DNA of 64,000 bases from Cryptomeria japonica (Eukaryota > Streptophyta > Pinopsida > Cupressales > Cupressaceae): assembly GCF_030272615.1 (NCBI RefSeq), contig NC_081409.1, positions 914,255,840-914,319,839 of the forward strand, given 5' to 3'. Below, piece by piece: positions 23,601 through 35,359 of the stretch. Positions within the stretch are counted from its first letter, which is position 1. Each line of letters opens with the position of its first letter. The notes beneath the pieces are model-generated. The model was not told the origin of the DNA. It was given only the letters and a program-made list of their open reading frames with translations, and made no database searches. Made by a program: the position numbers and the translations under genes.

Positions 23601-26600
23601 AGTCCTTCCTAAACTCAGATTCAAAGGAAAACCTAGCAAACCATTTTGCCCACCTACTACAAAGAGGACACCTTTTATAATCAAAGCACCATCAAGCACT
23701 ATCCCCACTGCTCCATCAAGGCTCACAACCCCACCGCAACCATCACCAGTGCCAAACATACCACCAAACGAACCAGTAATCCCGTCAATAACACCCATAG
23801 CAGCAGCAACTGTATCAGAACCCGCAGCAGCATCTATGGCACCAACCATTCCAACAGAAGACACTAAATCAACACTGCTGATACTTCCAGTAACAAATCC
23901 TTTAAACCCCATCACGGTTCCTGCAACACCGATCACCACAAAGATACATAAACCAATCACACCTGCCATGTTCAACTCCAAAGACATCCCAGTATGGTAT
24001 AGCAATCGGATGTTGGAAAGTGATTCAGAGACCGACTCACATAAGTGGGAATTTGATTCTGTACAGCTTAACACTTCAGATGAGGAAGACACATCACCAC
24101 CTCCGCCACGCAAAGACATCCCTGTTTATGGAGAAGCACAGATAAAGACCACTTGGGTACCTGAGCTGGAAACATCTTCCACAGACCCTACGTCTCATCC
24201 TACGCCTGATTCTGACAGGGAGAGTACCATCAATGACCTTCACCACACTGTCTTAACCCTCACTGATACATCTCCCGCACTTAACCTAATCGATGACGTA
24301 ATGCCCCTTATCTACCCTGAACTTATCGAATGGAACCAACCAAATCCCCCATGTCTTGACCTCTTCCAAAACGATGAGGCTATCATTGACTTTTTGGAAT
24401 TAAGGGATAATCTACCAAGCGGGGATCACAAAGCTGGATTCGCCATTGAACTTAATAGCGCAGCATACTTCGGAGCGGATGCCAAACCCTTCAGCTGCAA
24501 AAATATAACATTAAAACATGGATCTTCCAGTGAAAACCACACTGTGGCACTGTTTGATCCAACAAAAGTAAAAAGAAAGAGCGTATCCAACGGTGAAAAC
24601 CTCTCTGAGGCGCCTAAGGATGAAGGGTTTGACATTCTCCCTGCTAGTACACAACAGGAACGATCGACAATTCTCATTGAGGAGACTAAAGAATACAATG
24701 TGGGGACTCCTGAAAACCCTCATATCATACATCTGGCATCTCTTCTCACTCCAGAGGAACAGCCTCAATTTATAGAGTTCTTCCAGCAGCGTCAGATCAA
24801 CTTTGCATGGTCATATGCAGACATGCCTGGGCTTGATCCTGATTTAGTCATGCATCACCTCACCATAGCAGAAGGAGCCAAACCTGTTAAGCAGAAGCTT
24901 CGTAAGATGCATCCCCAGATTGCAGTGCTAGTCAAAACAGAACTCAAGAAACTCCTGGATGTTGGTTTCATTAGACCAATTGATTATGCAGAATGGATCT
25001 CCAATATTGTGCTTGTCGGCAAACCAAAAGGGGGCATCCGCATTTGTACAGACTTCAGAGACCTAAATAAGGCATGTCCTAAGGATGACTTCCCCCTTCC
25101 AAATATCGACATCATAATGGATCTGACAGCAGGACATGCCATGCTTTCACTCATGGATGGCTTTTCAGGATACAATCAAATAAAGATCGCACCCGAAGAT
25201 CAACATAAGACAGCCTTCACATGTCCATGGGGCACATATTGCTGGAATGTAATGCCTTTTGGTCTAAAGAATGCAGGAGCGACCTATCAAAGAGCAATGA
25301 CCACCATCTTCCATGACATGATGCATACCATGATGGAAGATTATGTGGATGATTTACTAGCAAAATCACTCACAAGAGGAGGACATCTCCATATCTTAGA
25401 TCAAATCTTTGATAGACTGGAACAATATCATGTTCGACTCAACCCAAAGAAATGTGTCTTTGGAGTGACCTCCGGGAAACTTCTAGGATACATTGTCTCA
25501 AGCAAAGGTATTGAGGTCGACCCAGCAAAGGTTAAGGCAATAATGGACATGCCACCTCCAAAGAATATCAGTCAGCTAAGGACACTACAAGGACGGCTTC
25601 AATCCATCCGCAGATTCATTGCACAATTAGCCGATAAGTGTCACCCATTCACACACCTGCTACACAAGAACATACGCTTCCAATGGGATGACAGATGCCA
25701 GCAAGCATTTCAGTCACTCAAAGACTATCTCATGAATCCACCATTATTGATGCCACCAGATCCAAGTAGACCATTATTGCTCTATATCTCAGCAACAAGT
25801 ACAGCATTGGGTGTACTACTAGCACAACATAATGCAGAAGGTAAAGAGTGTGCTATTTACTACATCTCTCGCACACTGGTTGGCTATGAACTCAATTACA
25901 CACCTATTGAGCGAGCTTGCCTAGCAGTAATCTTAGCAGCCACTAAACTGAGGCACTATCTATTGACACACAAGGTGCAACTCATTGCAAAAATTGATCC
26001 ACTCAAGTACTTACTCAGCAAAGCAGCATTGACAGGTCGTTTGGCCAAATGGGTGATGATTCTAAGTGAATTTGACATTGAGTATGTGGACCGTAAAGCT
26101 ATCAAAGGTCAGGTTATTGCAGATCAGTTAGCCGATGCACCACTCATAGGCGATCATCCCCTCATTTCCAATTTTCCCGATGAAGAGATATTCATGATCA
26201 CAGAAGCACAACCATGGAAACTATATTTTGATGGTTCATACACTAGGCACGGCTCGGGGGCAGACATTTTGTTTATCACACCTCAAGGTGATAGCATCCC
26301 GAAATCTTACAGGCTCACATTTCCATGCACAAACAACATAGCAGAGTATGAGGCCTTGATCACGGGACTCAGATTAGCCATACAATGGAAATTAAAAGAA
26401 CTTCAAGTATATGGCGATTCACAACTGGTCATTCGACAAGCAACTGATGAATATCAGACCAAAGATGATAAACTCATGCCATACAAGCAAATGGTGGACA
26501 CTCTAAAGGCATCATTTACTACTATCACTTTTGAGCAGATACCAAGAGATCAGAATCGAGCTGCTGACGCTATGGCTACCATCGCATCTCTACTAGATCT

Positions 26601-27966
26601 TCCACAGAATTCAACACGCTACGAGTTCTTGGTAGAACAACTTTGGATTCCCGCTTATGATATCCCCGAATCCAAAATGATATGTCGCCTTGTCGGTTCT
26701 GAATCCCCATGGTACGGTGAGTTCTACACCTATCTTCGCGATCACACCCTTCCTCCCAACCAATCAAATAACCAACGAAAAACCTTCATTCGCCAAACTG
26801 CTCGATATACCATTATTGCCGAAACCCTATACCGACGTAGTCTTGATGGTACTCTCCTTCGATGTCTGGAACAGGATGAGATAACAAAGGCTTTGGAAGA
26901 GGTACACGAAGGAATTTGCGGGACTCACTCAAGTAGTCCATCACTAGCCAAGAAGATCATGCGAGCTGGATACTATTGGCCATCTATGGAAAAGGATTCC
27001 TACTACTTTGTCAGAAAATGCAAGAAATGTCAAGTTCACGGTGACCTGATACATGCACCAGCACAGGAACTGCAACCAATCACAACACCATGGCCTTTTT
27101 GTCAATGGGGCCTTGACCTTGTGGGTAAGATTCATCCATCTTCATCCAATGGCCATAAATTCATTATTACCGCTACCGAATATTTCACAAAGTGGATCGA
27201 AGCTGTTCCACTTACCCAAGTCACCGGCAAGCAGATCGCCTCATTCATCCTCAATTACATCATCTGCCGATATGGTGTACCCATGTCCATCGTCACAGAT
27301 AACGGTCTCCCTTTCAAAAATCAAGATGTCCATGAACTTTGTGAGAAATTTCATATCCAACACCGCTTTTCCACTCCCTATTACCCACAAGGCAATGGTC
27401 AGGCCGAAGCATCCAATAAAAACATATTGAGGATCCTAAAGAAGACAGTCAATGATGCCGGTCGTGATTGGCATGTTCAATTGAATCCAGCATTATGGGC
27501 ATATTGCACTAGCATTCGAACCCCTACAGGTGCAACTCCTTATTCATTGGTCTATGGTGCAGAAGCTATCTTGCCTATTGAGGTTGAGATACCATCATTA
27601 CGATTTTCCTTGCATAATCTCATCGATGATGAAACCTACAGAGTATCCCGTCTTCAGGACTTAGAGTTACTTGATGAGAAACGACAAGCTGCATACAATC
27701 ACCTCAAAGCCTATCAGCAGCGCATGAGTAGAAGCTACAATCACCGAGTTAGATCTCGTACATTTGAGGTAGGTGATCTTGTTCTTCGAGAAAATCCTCG
27801 CAACCAACCAAACAGAGAACATCAAGGCAAGTTTGAATCAAACTGGTTGGGCCCATATGTTGTCACTGCTGTATTCGGGTCCGGGGCATATCAGTTGGCT
27901 ACATCAGAAGGAGAACCGCTTGCAGATCCAATCAATAGCATGCACCTCAAACGGTTTTATACCTAA
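20680..27966 (+). CDS. Tat-2 gag-pol polyprotein, one internal stop
   Basis: ATG at 20680 opens the frame. TAA at 20809 interrupts it at codon 44; from there to 27966 it is open, with the next ATG at 21061 giving 2301 codons. Counting from 21061: gag core about 40-200; C-x2-H-x4-H-x4-C knuckle near 336; protease with Asp-Asn-Gly near 555; G-patch near 800; Pro/Thr-rich linker 860-965; RT from 1273 with YVDD near 1427; gypsy RNase H near 1573 with its first catalytic Asp replaced (LYISATSTALG); archaeal-type RNase H with DGS 1720, AEYEAL 1760, GDSQL 1784, ADAMA 1834; integrase zinc module 1947-1990 and D, D, E near 2017, 2079 and 2115; GPY-type end. These proteins build particles, copy RNA to DNA and integrate it. 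If the first stop is read through, or the 21061 start is used, this copy may still be active. Confidence 0.9.
24525..24615 (+). other. Paired GTGAAAACC motif inside the pol frame of Tat-2
   Basis: CAGTGAAAACC at about 24530 and GGTGAAAACCTCTCTGAGGC at about 24592, between the G-patch and RT. Tat-1 has the same pair at about 3058 and 3118. Related copies occur after pol in both elements (6645-6710 and 28080-28150). Confidence 0.6.
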
Positions 27967-30702
27967 GGTGTACAGAGCATCAGGCTCCCCTACATATCAG
28001 AAAAATACCAAAAACATTCAGAAAATTCCTGAAGAAAATACAAAAACATTCAAAAAAGTAAAGAAAAATCATGCATCCAAACGGTGAACAACCACTCCGG
28101 TGGCACCTTGGGTAAGTGCGATGGTGAAAACCTGGCAAACAGGCGCCACTCGTAAAGACAATGGCTCCAGTATCTTTCAGGCTCGTTGCGATCACATTCA
28201 TGCACACATACATCCATCTATCCCAACCATGGCTTGTTATTTGATCTACAATTAAGAAAGTACTCCATGCGTCTAGCATCCCACCTTTTCATAGTCAGGT
28301 CTACAAACTGGGGGCAATACCCTTAACCTAGTAATGGAAGTGGATTCTACATTGTCTTATGTGTCATTACACTCTTCATTCAGGCGATCATCAGAAAATA
28401 TCAAAAACATTCAAAAATGACTCTCAAAATACCAAAAACATTTAAAAAATGACTCTCAAAATACCAAAAACATTCAAAATTGTTTCACAAAATCCAAAAA
28501 ACATGGGAAAACCCATTAAAAATCACACAAAAACATGGCAACAGCTTGTACATATTTATCTGATCCGATACAAAAACAAATACTCACACAAATGACCACT
28601 TATCACTCGACCAACACAATCAACATCAACAATCCAAACTGTCTTAAACAAGGATGCATCCTTCCTTATCAAAACAAAGACAAAAGTGACGTTTTCTTTG
28701 ACAAGAAAATTATGTTAAGCTATCAAATACTTGGTTGATTTGTCAGTACAATCGTTTGTTTATCTGTATCGGAATCTTTTAGCATTGTTTTGTATCATTT
28801 GCGCATTATTTCCGATGAAGTTCTGGGGCATGTACTAATGGTGTCTACGTGGGAAGTTCACCAAGCTACGTGATCTTATGCAAAATGCAGTCATAGATCA
28901 CTACGGCTTGCTAACTACAGCGTATACCTCGACCATATGAACATGAACCATTACCAAGGATCCATATTCTTTATTCTTTATGTATATATACTGTTTGGTT
29001 GCAGGTACAATGCTCATCCTTTGATTCCTCTTCCTCCAAATTGGATAAAGGTTTTATTTTTTAGTACGGTATGTACTTGTCTCAGGATCTGATCAAGCCT
29101 AAGATCAAGGAGGACGATCCAAGTCATGCACGAAAGGAGATAATCCTTGTCTGTTCCGCAAGCAATACTCTGGTCGACTTGACCCTTATATCAAGTCGTT
29201 TGTATTAACTTGCTATATTAAAATCCATGAAAGAAATACTCAGGTCATTTTGAAGTATTGTGTCAAGATGCTTGTATTCTCTTCCAACATTTTAAAGCTC
29301 AATGATGAAAATAGAGCACTATGGATCGTCATTTCACCTCATCTGTTTATATCTTGCATTCCGTTGCATATCACCCATCCATTCATTCATATGTAGGCTT
29401 TTACATGTAAAAATGATTAATAAAAGCTGGTCTTGGATACAATCACGACCGAGTACTCTGATACATCATCAATGCATTATGCAAAGTCTTAAAACAACCT
29501 TGCATAATCATATCATCCTTGCATTTAGGTGCATCTTGCATTGCGACCATTCATGTCATTTTTAAACTTAAACATTGCATATAGTTCATTGTTGCCATTA
29601 GTTTTCATTAAACAAAATCATTTTCATCATTGCACCAATCATAAATAATTAGATTCATTCATGGGATCAAATTGTCTTTGATTGTTTTAAAACATTTACT
29701 AAAACATTTCATCCAGTGTAAATTATCCATTATCATCTTATCAACTTATTATTACACACATCCATTTATCCATTTAGATACACAGTGCATTCATTCATTC
29801 ATTAATAAGCATCTTATTATGTTCATTTTAGAATTCATTTACATTGCATTTATTATCATTACATTAAGGTGCAGTTATTATCCCCATTAGTTATCATATC
29901 ATCCCATTATCATTTGCACTTACCAACATATTTAAAACGCATTTAGAAACATTCATTTAGGCATTATCATATAAACATTTGTACTTTACATTTGTTTATT
30001 CATCTACATTCATTTTAATATCATCATATAAACACTTGTACCTTACATTTGTTTATTCATCTACATTCATGTTAATATCATCATATAAACACTTGCACTT
30101 TACATTTGTTTATCCATATGCATTCACTTAACATTTTGTTTATCCATATTACATTCATCTAAACACATCTAGATGCATATCCATACATAAAATCATTTAT
30201 TCAAACATTGCATTAAATCATCTCATCATTACATTGCAATAGGAAACATCATAAAATCCTATTCATACATCAAAGCATAAGCATATATCATCATAGCATT
30301 CCATACATGAAGCATTACATAACTCATCATAAAATCATATCATCCTGCATTCATATGTCAGTATCTCACATCATAACTCATCATAAAAACATATATCATA
30401 CACATATAAACCTGCATTCATATGTCAGTATCTCACATCATAAATCATCATAAAAACATGCATAAAAGAAACATCTCATCAAATGCATACATATACACAT
30501 ATACATCTAAGTCATAAATCATCATCATGCATAAACATCCATACATCATCACATGCATATCATCACAAAATGGGATCTCCTCATATATATCATCTCATAT
30601 ATCAGAGTACAATGAAGTCTACAAAATCGGCTACCAAGAGCCATCCAAGATATAGTCCAAAAAATAGACAATGATACAACACATGTATGCAAAAATGCTC
30701 TC
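27967..30702 (+). other. Tat-2 region between pol and the antisense gene
   Basis: No gene recognised. It contains the post-pol GTGAAAACCTGGCAAACAGG motif (28123), three imperfect A-rich units (about 28390-28500), an AT-rich part 29560-30640 dominated by CATT, CATA and ATCAT words, two units of about 62 bp ending CTTTACATTTGTTTAT-like near 29995-30115, and two units of about 70 bp (GCATTCATATGTCAGTATC) near 30350-30460. It is the likely 3' untranslated zone for both converging transcripts. Confidence 0.6.
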
Positions 30703-32703
30703 TCAGATGCCGCTCTGGCCAGATGCTGTACCTGCCCCACCCCTACCTACTCCACCGCTGGTACCGGCACCACCTGATCCATCTCTCCGTGGAGGCCTCA
30801 TCGAACCCCCACTCCCTCCTGCATCTCCTGATCTATCCTGCCGCAAAGGACCCATCACTCCCCCACTGCTCTGCATCCTCTGTGATCGCTCAGATCTGGC
30901 CTGCCGCATCTGTGAGTAACTGAGAGCTCGCTGGCTAATCGGTACCACCTGCTCATATAACCCCCGCCAGTACTCTATCTCCGCCTGTGCTCACCGTATC
31001 TCCCTCATAACCTCTCCTGAAGGCCCCTGTGCACCAGTCCGCACTCTCTCCTGCAGCTCTGCCAATCTCTCCACCGCAGTATCTCTCTCCCGCAGTACCA
31101 CTGTCAGCTCTGACTCACGTGCAAATAGCTGCACATCTCTAGCTGTTACCTCCGCCTCTAATCTCTCTACCCGGGTCTGCAAATAACCTATCATATGCTC
31201 CCGCAGATCCCCTGCACCACACTCCCCTATATCCATGGCTGCTGCACCTGTATCACCCCCTCCACTAGGTCCCTCCCCTGAACCACACTCCCCTGCCCCA
31301 CCCTCTCCTGCACCTGTATCCATCGGGATCTCTCTCTCCATCCCCCTCCCACTCAGCTGCACTCCTCCCTGCATCAATGGTCCCTGTGATATCTGCAGAG
31401 GTAGTCCACCTCTCCCTCTCCGCTACCTCGGCATCCCCAAACCTCCTCCACCTCCACCTCCTCCTCCTCCACCTCCTCCTCCTCCTCCTCCTCCTCCTCT
31501 ACCACCACCTCCTCCTCGACCTCCTCCTCTCCGTCCTCGTCCCCTCTCATCCTCAAATGCTGGGATCGGCTCCGCTGGATCTGATATCCGTCGGATCGGG
31601 TGCACCGCCCGATACTGTGTATACTCTGCTGTAACCCCTGCATCAACGACCCTCGATCGTAAATCCCATGGCCTCACCTGCAGTGTCCGGAACTCTGCCA
31701 ATGCCTGATCATACGGTAGCACTGGACCCCATGCATACCGCTCTCGAATAACTCGAGCATACTCTCCCGATCCGCTCGGCAGACCCTGCTGCCGTCCAAA
31801 CTGCCTCATAACCCGTCCTGGCACCTGTCTCTCTACATGATACGAGGTCCTCCCAATGAGGAATCGGGTCATGAAGACATAAGGTAGTGCCTCCGCATCA
31901 TCCTCCCATGGCCCACACTCCAAGTATGGCCGCCAGATCACTGCATCCAAATCATCTAATGCTCGCCGCCACCACTCTAGCTTCCCCAAGTGGGGCTGGC
32001 TCATCATACCACTATACATAAACATATAGGGCTGGTCCACGGCTCGGAATCTCAGACTCACTGGTCGAGTCACTGGTAGATGCTCCCATGCCCACACATG
32101 CAGCAGCGTCATGCCTACTGCAAGCGAACCTCTCCCCCGGTACACTACCTCGTGCAGCTCCTGGTACATGTGCGCTAGCACGCACGGCCCCCAGGCATAT
32201 CGGGTCCCCTCTGTCACCATCATCTCAATCACCTGTCCCCATCCGACCGCCAATCCATGTGACCGCCTGTCTGGACACAGAAGCCCTCCCACGATCCCTG
32301 ACAATACTGCTGGAAGGGGCTCATATAGTGCCGCTATATCCTCCCATGCGATCGACCCATCATCAATGTATACATCCTCATCAAATATCCTCTGACAGGA
32401 CACCGTCCCCCAAGATCGATCATATGTCACCAGCTGCCCTCGAATCGGAATCCAAAGAATACGCCACACATCCTCCAAAGTCACCGTCATCTCGCCCTGA
32501 GCCAGATGGAACGTGCATGTCTCACTGTGCCATCGCTCTGCTAAAGCTGTAATCAGGCCGTGATTCATCCGAATCACGGGCATATGCATCACCTCATAGA
32601 GCCCAGTAGCCGCAATATAATCTATCTCGATCTGAGTCAAACGATCTCGCAACCCCTGTGTCGCGGGGTGGCGCTCGCGTAACTGCAACACGCGTAGATC
32701 CTC
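30703..32703 (-). CDS. Antisense PMD gene of Tat-2, main exon, two in-frame stops
   Basis: Minus strand. The exon start at 32703 follows a good acceptor (TCTATGTGCAG). The frame gives a full PMD: LITALAERWHSETCTFHL, TVTLEDVWRILWIPI, HVWAWEHLPVTRP, LDAVIWRPY, ERQVPGRVMRQFG. A Gly/Arg-rich tail (CCTCCTCC repeat, 31440-31530) leads to TAG at 31425-31423. The same frame then runs open to TGA at 30993-30991 (Gly-rich, then a coiled coil VERLEAEVTARDVQLFARE) and again to 30703. Tat-1 also has a coiled-coil tail in its main frame, so the part after the TAG was probably once coding. PMD proteins are nuclear and linked to transposon silencing. The role here is unknown. Confidence 0.75.
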
Positions 32704-33434
32704 CTGCACATAGACATTCATCAAACCACCATCAGTTGTTTTGTTATCAAACTTTCTTAAGTTTAAACCTAGACTATCATCAGATACTTTGATCAAGTAT
32801 CTTCGGGTCTCAACAGGTAAGCAATCATGGCCGCCTAGACTTCAACAGGCATTTCTCCTAACAAATGACCTAAGTCTCATCAGGCTGCTATGGTTCAAAA
32901 CAACTCCCACTTCACCTCACCATTCATCAATCGTTAGGCATCCGGAGTTTTATTTTGTCCGAAACTGGGGCATCTTGTATCCTAAAGCAAAAGCGCTATT
33001 TAACCTACAAAAGCGCTCATTCTGAACAATAGCGCTACAACAACATCAATAGCGCTCAAAAAGCCCAACAATAGCGCTATCAAAACAAAAGCGCTCAAAC
33101 AGCTACACAATAGCGCTATTTAGGTCAATAGCGCTCAATTAACTACACCATAGCGCTATTTAATCAAAAGCGCTAAAACCTTTATACAATAGCGCTATTA
33201 AAAATCAATAGCACTCAATTGACCCTACCGTAGCGCTAATTTATCAAAAGCGCTCAAACTTGCTTGCAAAAGCGCTACAACTAGCCTACAAAAGCGCTAT
33301 TGCGGCACAATAGCGCTAATTTATGGAGCAAAAGCGCTAAAAACATAGTTCCAGCGCTCTTGCTCCGACTTGACTTGGACTTAGCTAAAAACATACCAAA
33401 AATGCATAAAAAGTGAGTTTTCGAATTTGCGTAC
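32704..33434 (-). other. Predicted intron of the antisense PMD gene
   Basis: Minus-strand donor GTACGC at 33434 and acceptor CAG at 32704, 731 bp. Both junctions are in phase 0, so the 25-codon exon joins the PMD exon in frame. Most of the intron is the AGCGCT array. The donor is weaker than consensus (CAGCG before GT), though Tat-1 has CAGCG/GTATGT at the same place. Confidence 0.5.
32985..33360 (-). repeat. AGCGCT array near the 3' end of Tat-2, opposite orientation
   Basis: About eighteen intact AGCGCT words plus one mutated (AGCACT), each preceded by AAA or CAAT on the plus strand. On the minus strand they read AGCGCTATTG or AGCGCTTTTG, the same directed word as in the 5' leader array at 17828-18098. 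Confidence 0.85.
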
Positions 33435-33509
33435 CGCTGGTCCATAGTCGGCTGGGCGCTGGTACCGGCGGACTCGCTCAAATCGATGCTCGGTGATCGG
33501 AAACGGCAT
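33435..33509 (-). CDS. Candidate first exon of the antisense PMD gene
   Basis: ATG at 33509 (context GCGACGATGCC) opens 25 codons, MPFPITEHRFERVRRYQRPA and five more, ending at the donor. It is the only ATG between the minus-strand TATA box and the donor that joins the PMD exon in frame. Another frame (from 33481) is also open across the junction, so the assignment rests on splice sites and phase. Confidence 0.45.
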
Positions 33510-33606
33510 CGTCGCTCCTCCTTGCTCCTCCAAATGTCACTGTCAGAGCTATAGTTTTCAACTGGTCGCGGTCACAAATGATCCTATTTTACCCCCTTTC
33601 ACCCCA

Positions 33607-33612
33607 TTTATA
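33607..33612 (-). promoter_or_regulatory. Minus-strand TATA box for the antisense PMD gene
   Basis: The minus strand reads GGTATAAATGGGG about 100 bp upstream of the candidate ATG, in a GC-rich setting where a chance TATAAA is less likely. It lies outside the LTR. Transcription from here would run towards pol. Confidence 0.55.
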
Positions 33613-33908
33613 CCCCCCGTCGTCACCGTAACTTCGCCCCGCTCATCGCCGTGGTCCCCGTGAACTTCCCGAGCCCCCCATTTCTCCATGTTTCCCCCGA
33701 TTTCTTCTATTTTTAACCAGTATACCTAATTTCTTCTATTCCACCACCCTGCCAATTTTCATTCTTTTTCGAGAGATCGCCCGATTTTTCGAAATTTTTC
33801 GGCCCATCTCTCGAGGGGGCATACCACCCATTAAATTTACATTTTATGGGGCATTTCTTCACACCTATTTTTCTTTCTTTGAAACGACGCGATAAACCGC
33901 ACCGTCTC

Positions 33909-33921
33909 AAAGAGGGGCAAA
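33909..33921 (+). other. Polypurine tract of Tat-2
   Basis: AAAGAGGGGCAAA directly before the TG of the 3' LTR. Confidence 0.85.
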
Positions 33922-35354
33922 TGTAGTCACATAAATCTATCCATTTTAATTAAATGAATATTTCGTATTTATTTGATTAAAAATCCACTAGCCATCAGTT
34001 AATTAAATTAATATTTAATTAATTCATCCCCAAACATTCTTCTATTAATTAAATAAATTATTCAATTTATTTTAATTAATTCATTAAATCCAATTCAAAT
34101 CAATTAAATAAATAAAATCAATTTATTTAATTAAATCCCCCTTTTCCTCTTTTAAATAAATTAACATTTATTTAAATCATTTAAAAAACCCCCCCACTTG
34201 CATTTTCCTACAAATGCAACTTGCACACATTATTGAAATAAATGAATTTTTATTTTAATAAAATCCTATTTTCCCTCATCCACCAAATCCACTTGCAAAA
34301 TCTAATCCCCTTCTAGATTCTTCTAACCCCTTCCTAATTAGCCTAATCCATCCCCTAATTATTGTCACATTCCTAAGCAAAATGGAGTCACTTCTCAAAT
34401 GGCCCAAAGTCTTGGATAACCATTGAAGGTTTTCAACCTTCAACCACCAAAAACCCCAAAGTCTTTGAAAACCATTAAAGGCTTCCAACTTTCAACCTCT
34501 TAATCCCCAAAGTCTCCAATAACCATTAATGGTTAATTCAACTCTCCCACATGGTTAAAATATTTGTTTGACTCAACCTCTATCCAACCACAAAGGTCTC
34601 ATCAAGCATTTAATACTTTGACCATGATTATCTCTTAATCATTTGCACAAAGGTTTATCCTTGGATTAACTCCTAATCCAGTGGATAATCCTAACTTAGG
34701 CTTGACCCTTAGCCTTTAGATAACCATGAAGTCTTCTCAGGCATTCAATGCCTCCAACCTCTTCTTTCAACCCAATCCTGTGTTGACACTTGTCACTATT
34801 TTATTGGTGCCAATTGTGCACATGGATTCCCAACTTTCAAGCTTGACCCTTGATTAAACCATTCAATCCTGGCCATCCATTGCTCCATTTTTCCTATAAA
34901 TAGAGCCCATTCCTTCATAATCCAGATCCTGAAAACTTGTATGCATCTAAGCTATAGACATTTTAGAGAGCATTTTAGCATAGCATAACTAAATCTTGTC
35001 TTTTTGGTTAAAATACATCATTTTAGCATTACTATTAGCTTTTCATTTCATGTTTGGAGCTATACTACAATCTCAATCCTCCATAAGCATCCATAGTGCA
35101 AAAAGCTGCTGAGAGCTACACTATTTTGGAACTTGGAGAGGAGAGAAACAAGGGAGAAAGGAGCTAATATCATGTTAAGAGATAGTTGGAGATATCTCAT
35201 TGTCTTACTTCTTTAGTTAGATTCATTAGCATGTTTTTAGTGTCTCATTTGGAATGCTTTCATGTTTTGGTTTTTGATTGATTAACTCTAACATCTTGTG
35301 TGTTTTGTGTTGTTTGATCTTGAACTAACAATTGTGCCATTTAGGAGGGCATCA
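33922..35354 (+). repeat. 3' LTR of Tat-2
   Basis: 1433 bp, nearly identical to 16297-17729. TATA box at 34895. About half of the differences that I count fall in the last 130 bp. Confidence 0.95.
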
Positions 35355-35359
35355 ACACC
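35355..35359. repeat. Right target-site duplication of Tat-2
   Basis: ACACC, equal to 16292-16296. Confidence 0.9.

Larger units (their letters stand above)
16297..35354 (+). mobile_element. Tat-2: complete 19.06-kb Tat/Ogre-type retrotransposon
   Basis: Two 1433-bp LTRs, 5-bp target duplication ACACC, tRNA-Trp primer site, polypurine tract, and one long gag-pol frame with a single nonsense codon. An antisense PMD gene lies between pol and the 3' LTR. The LTRs differ at about 17 sites by my manual count (about 1.2 percent), so this is the youngest insertion here, consistent with its deep position in the nest. Its size, long leader, G-patch and extra RNase H fit the Tat/Ogre group. Confidence 0.95.

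Noticed and set aside
23505-24119. Minus-strand Gly/Val-rich ORF of 204 codons inside Tat-2 pol
   Set aside because: It lies opposite the Pro/Thr-rich linker of the polyprotein; low complexity explains the openness.
31235-31708. Plus-strand proline-rich ORF of 157 codons
   Set aside because: It is the shadow of the Gly/Arg repeat of the antisense PMD exon. Long CCTCCTCCT runs stay open in several frames.
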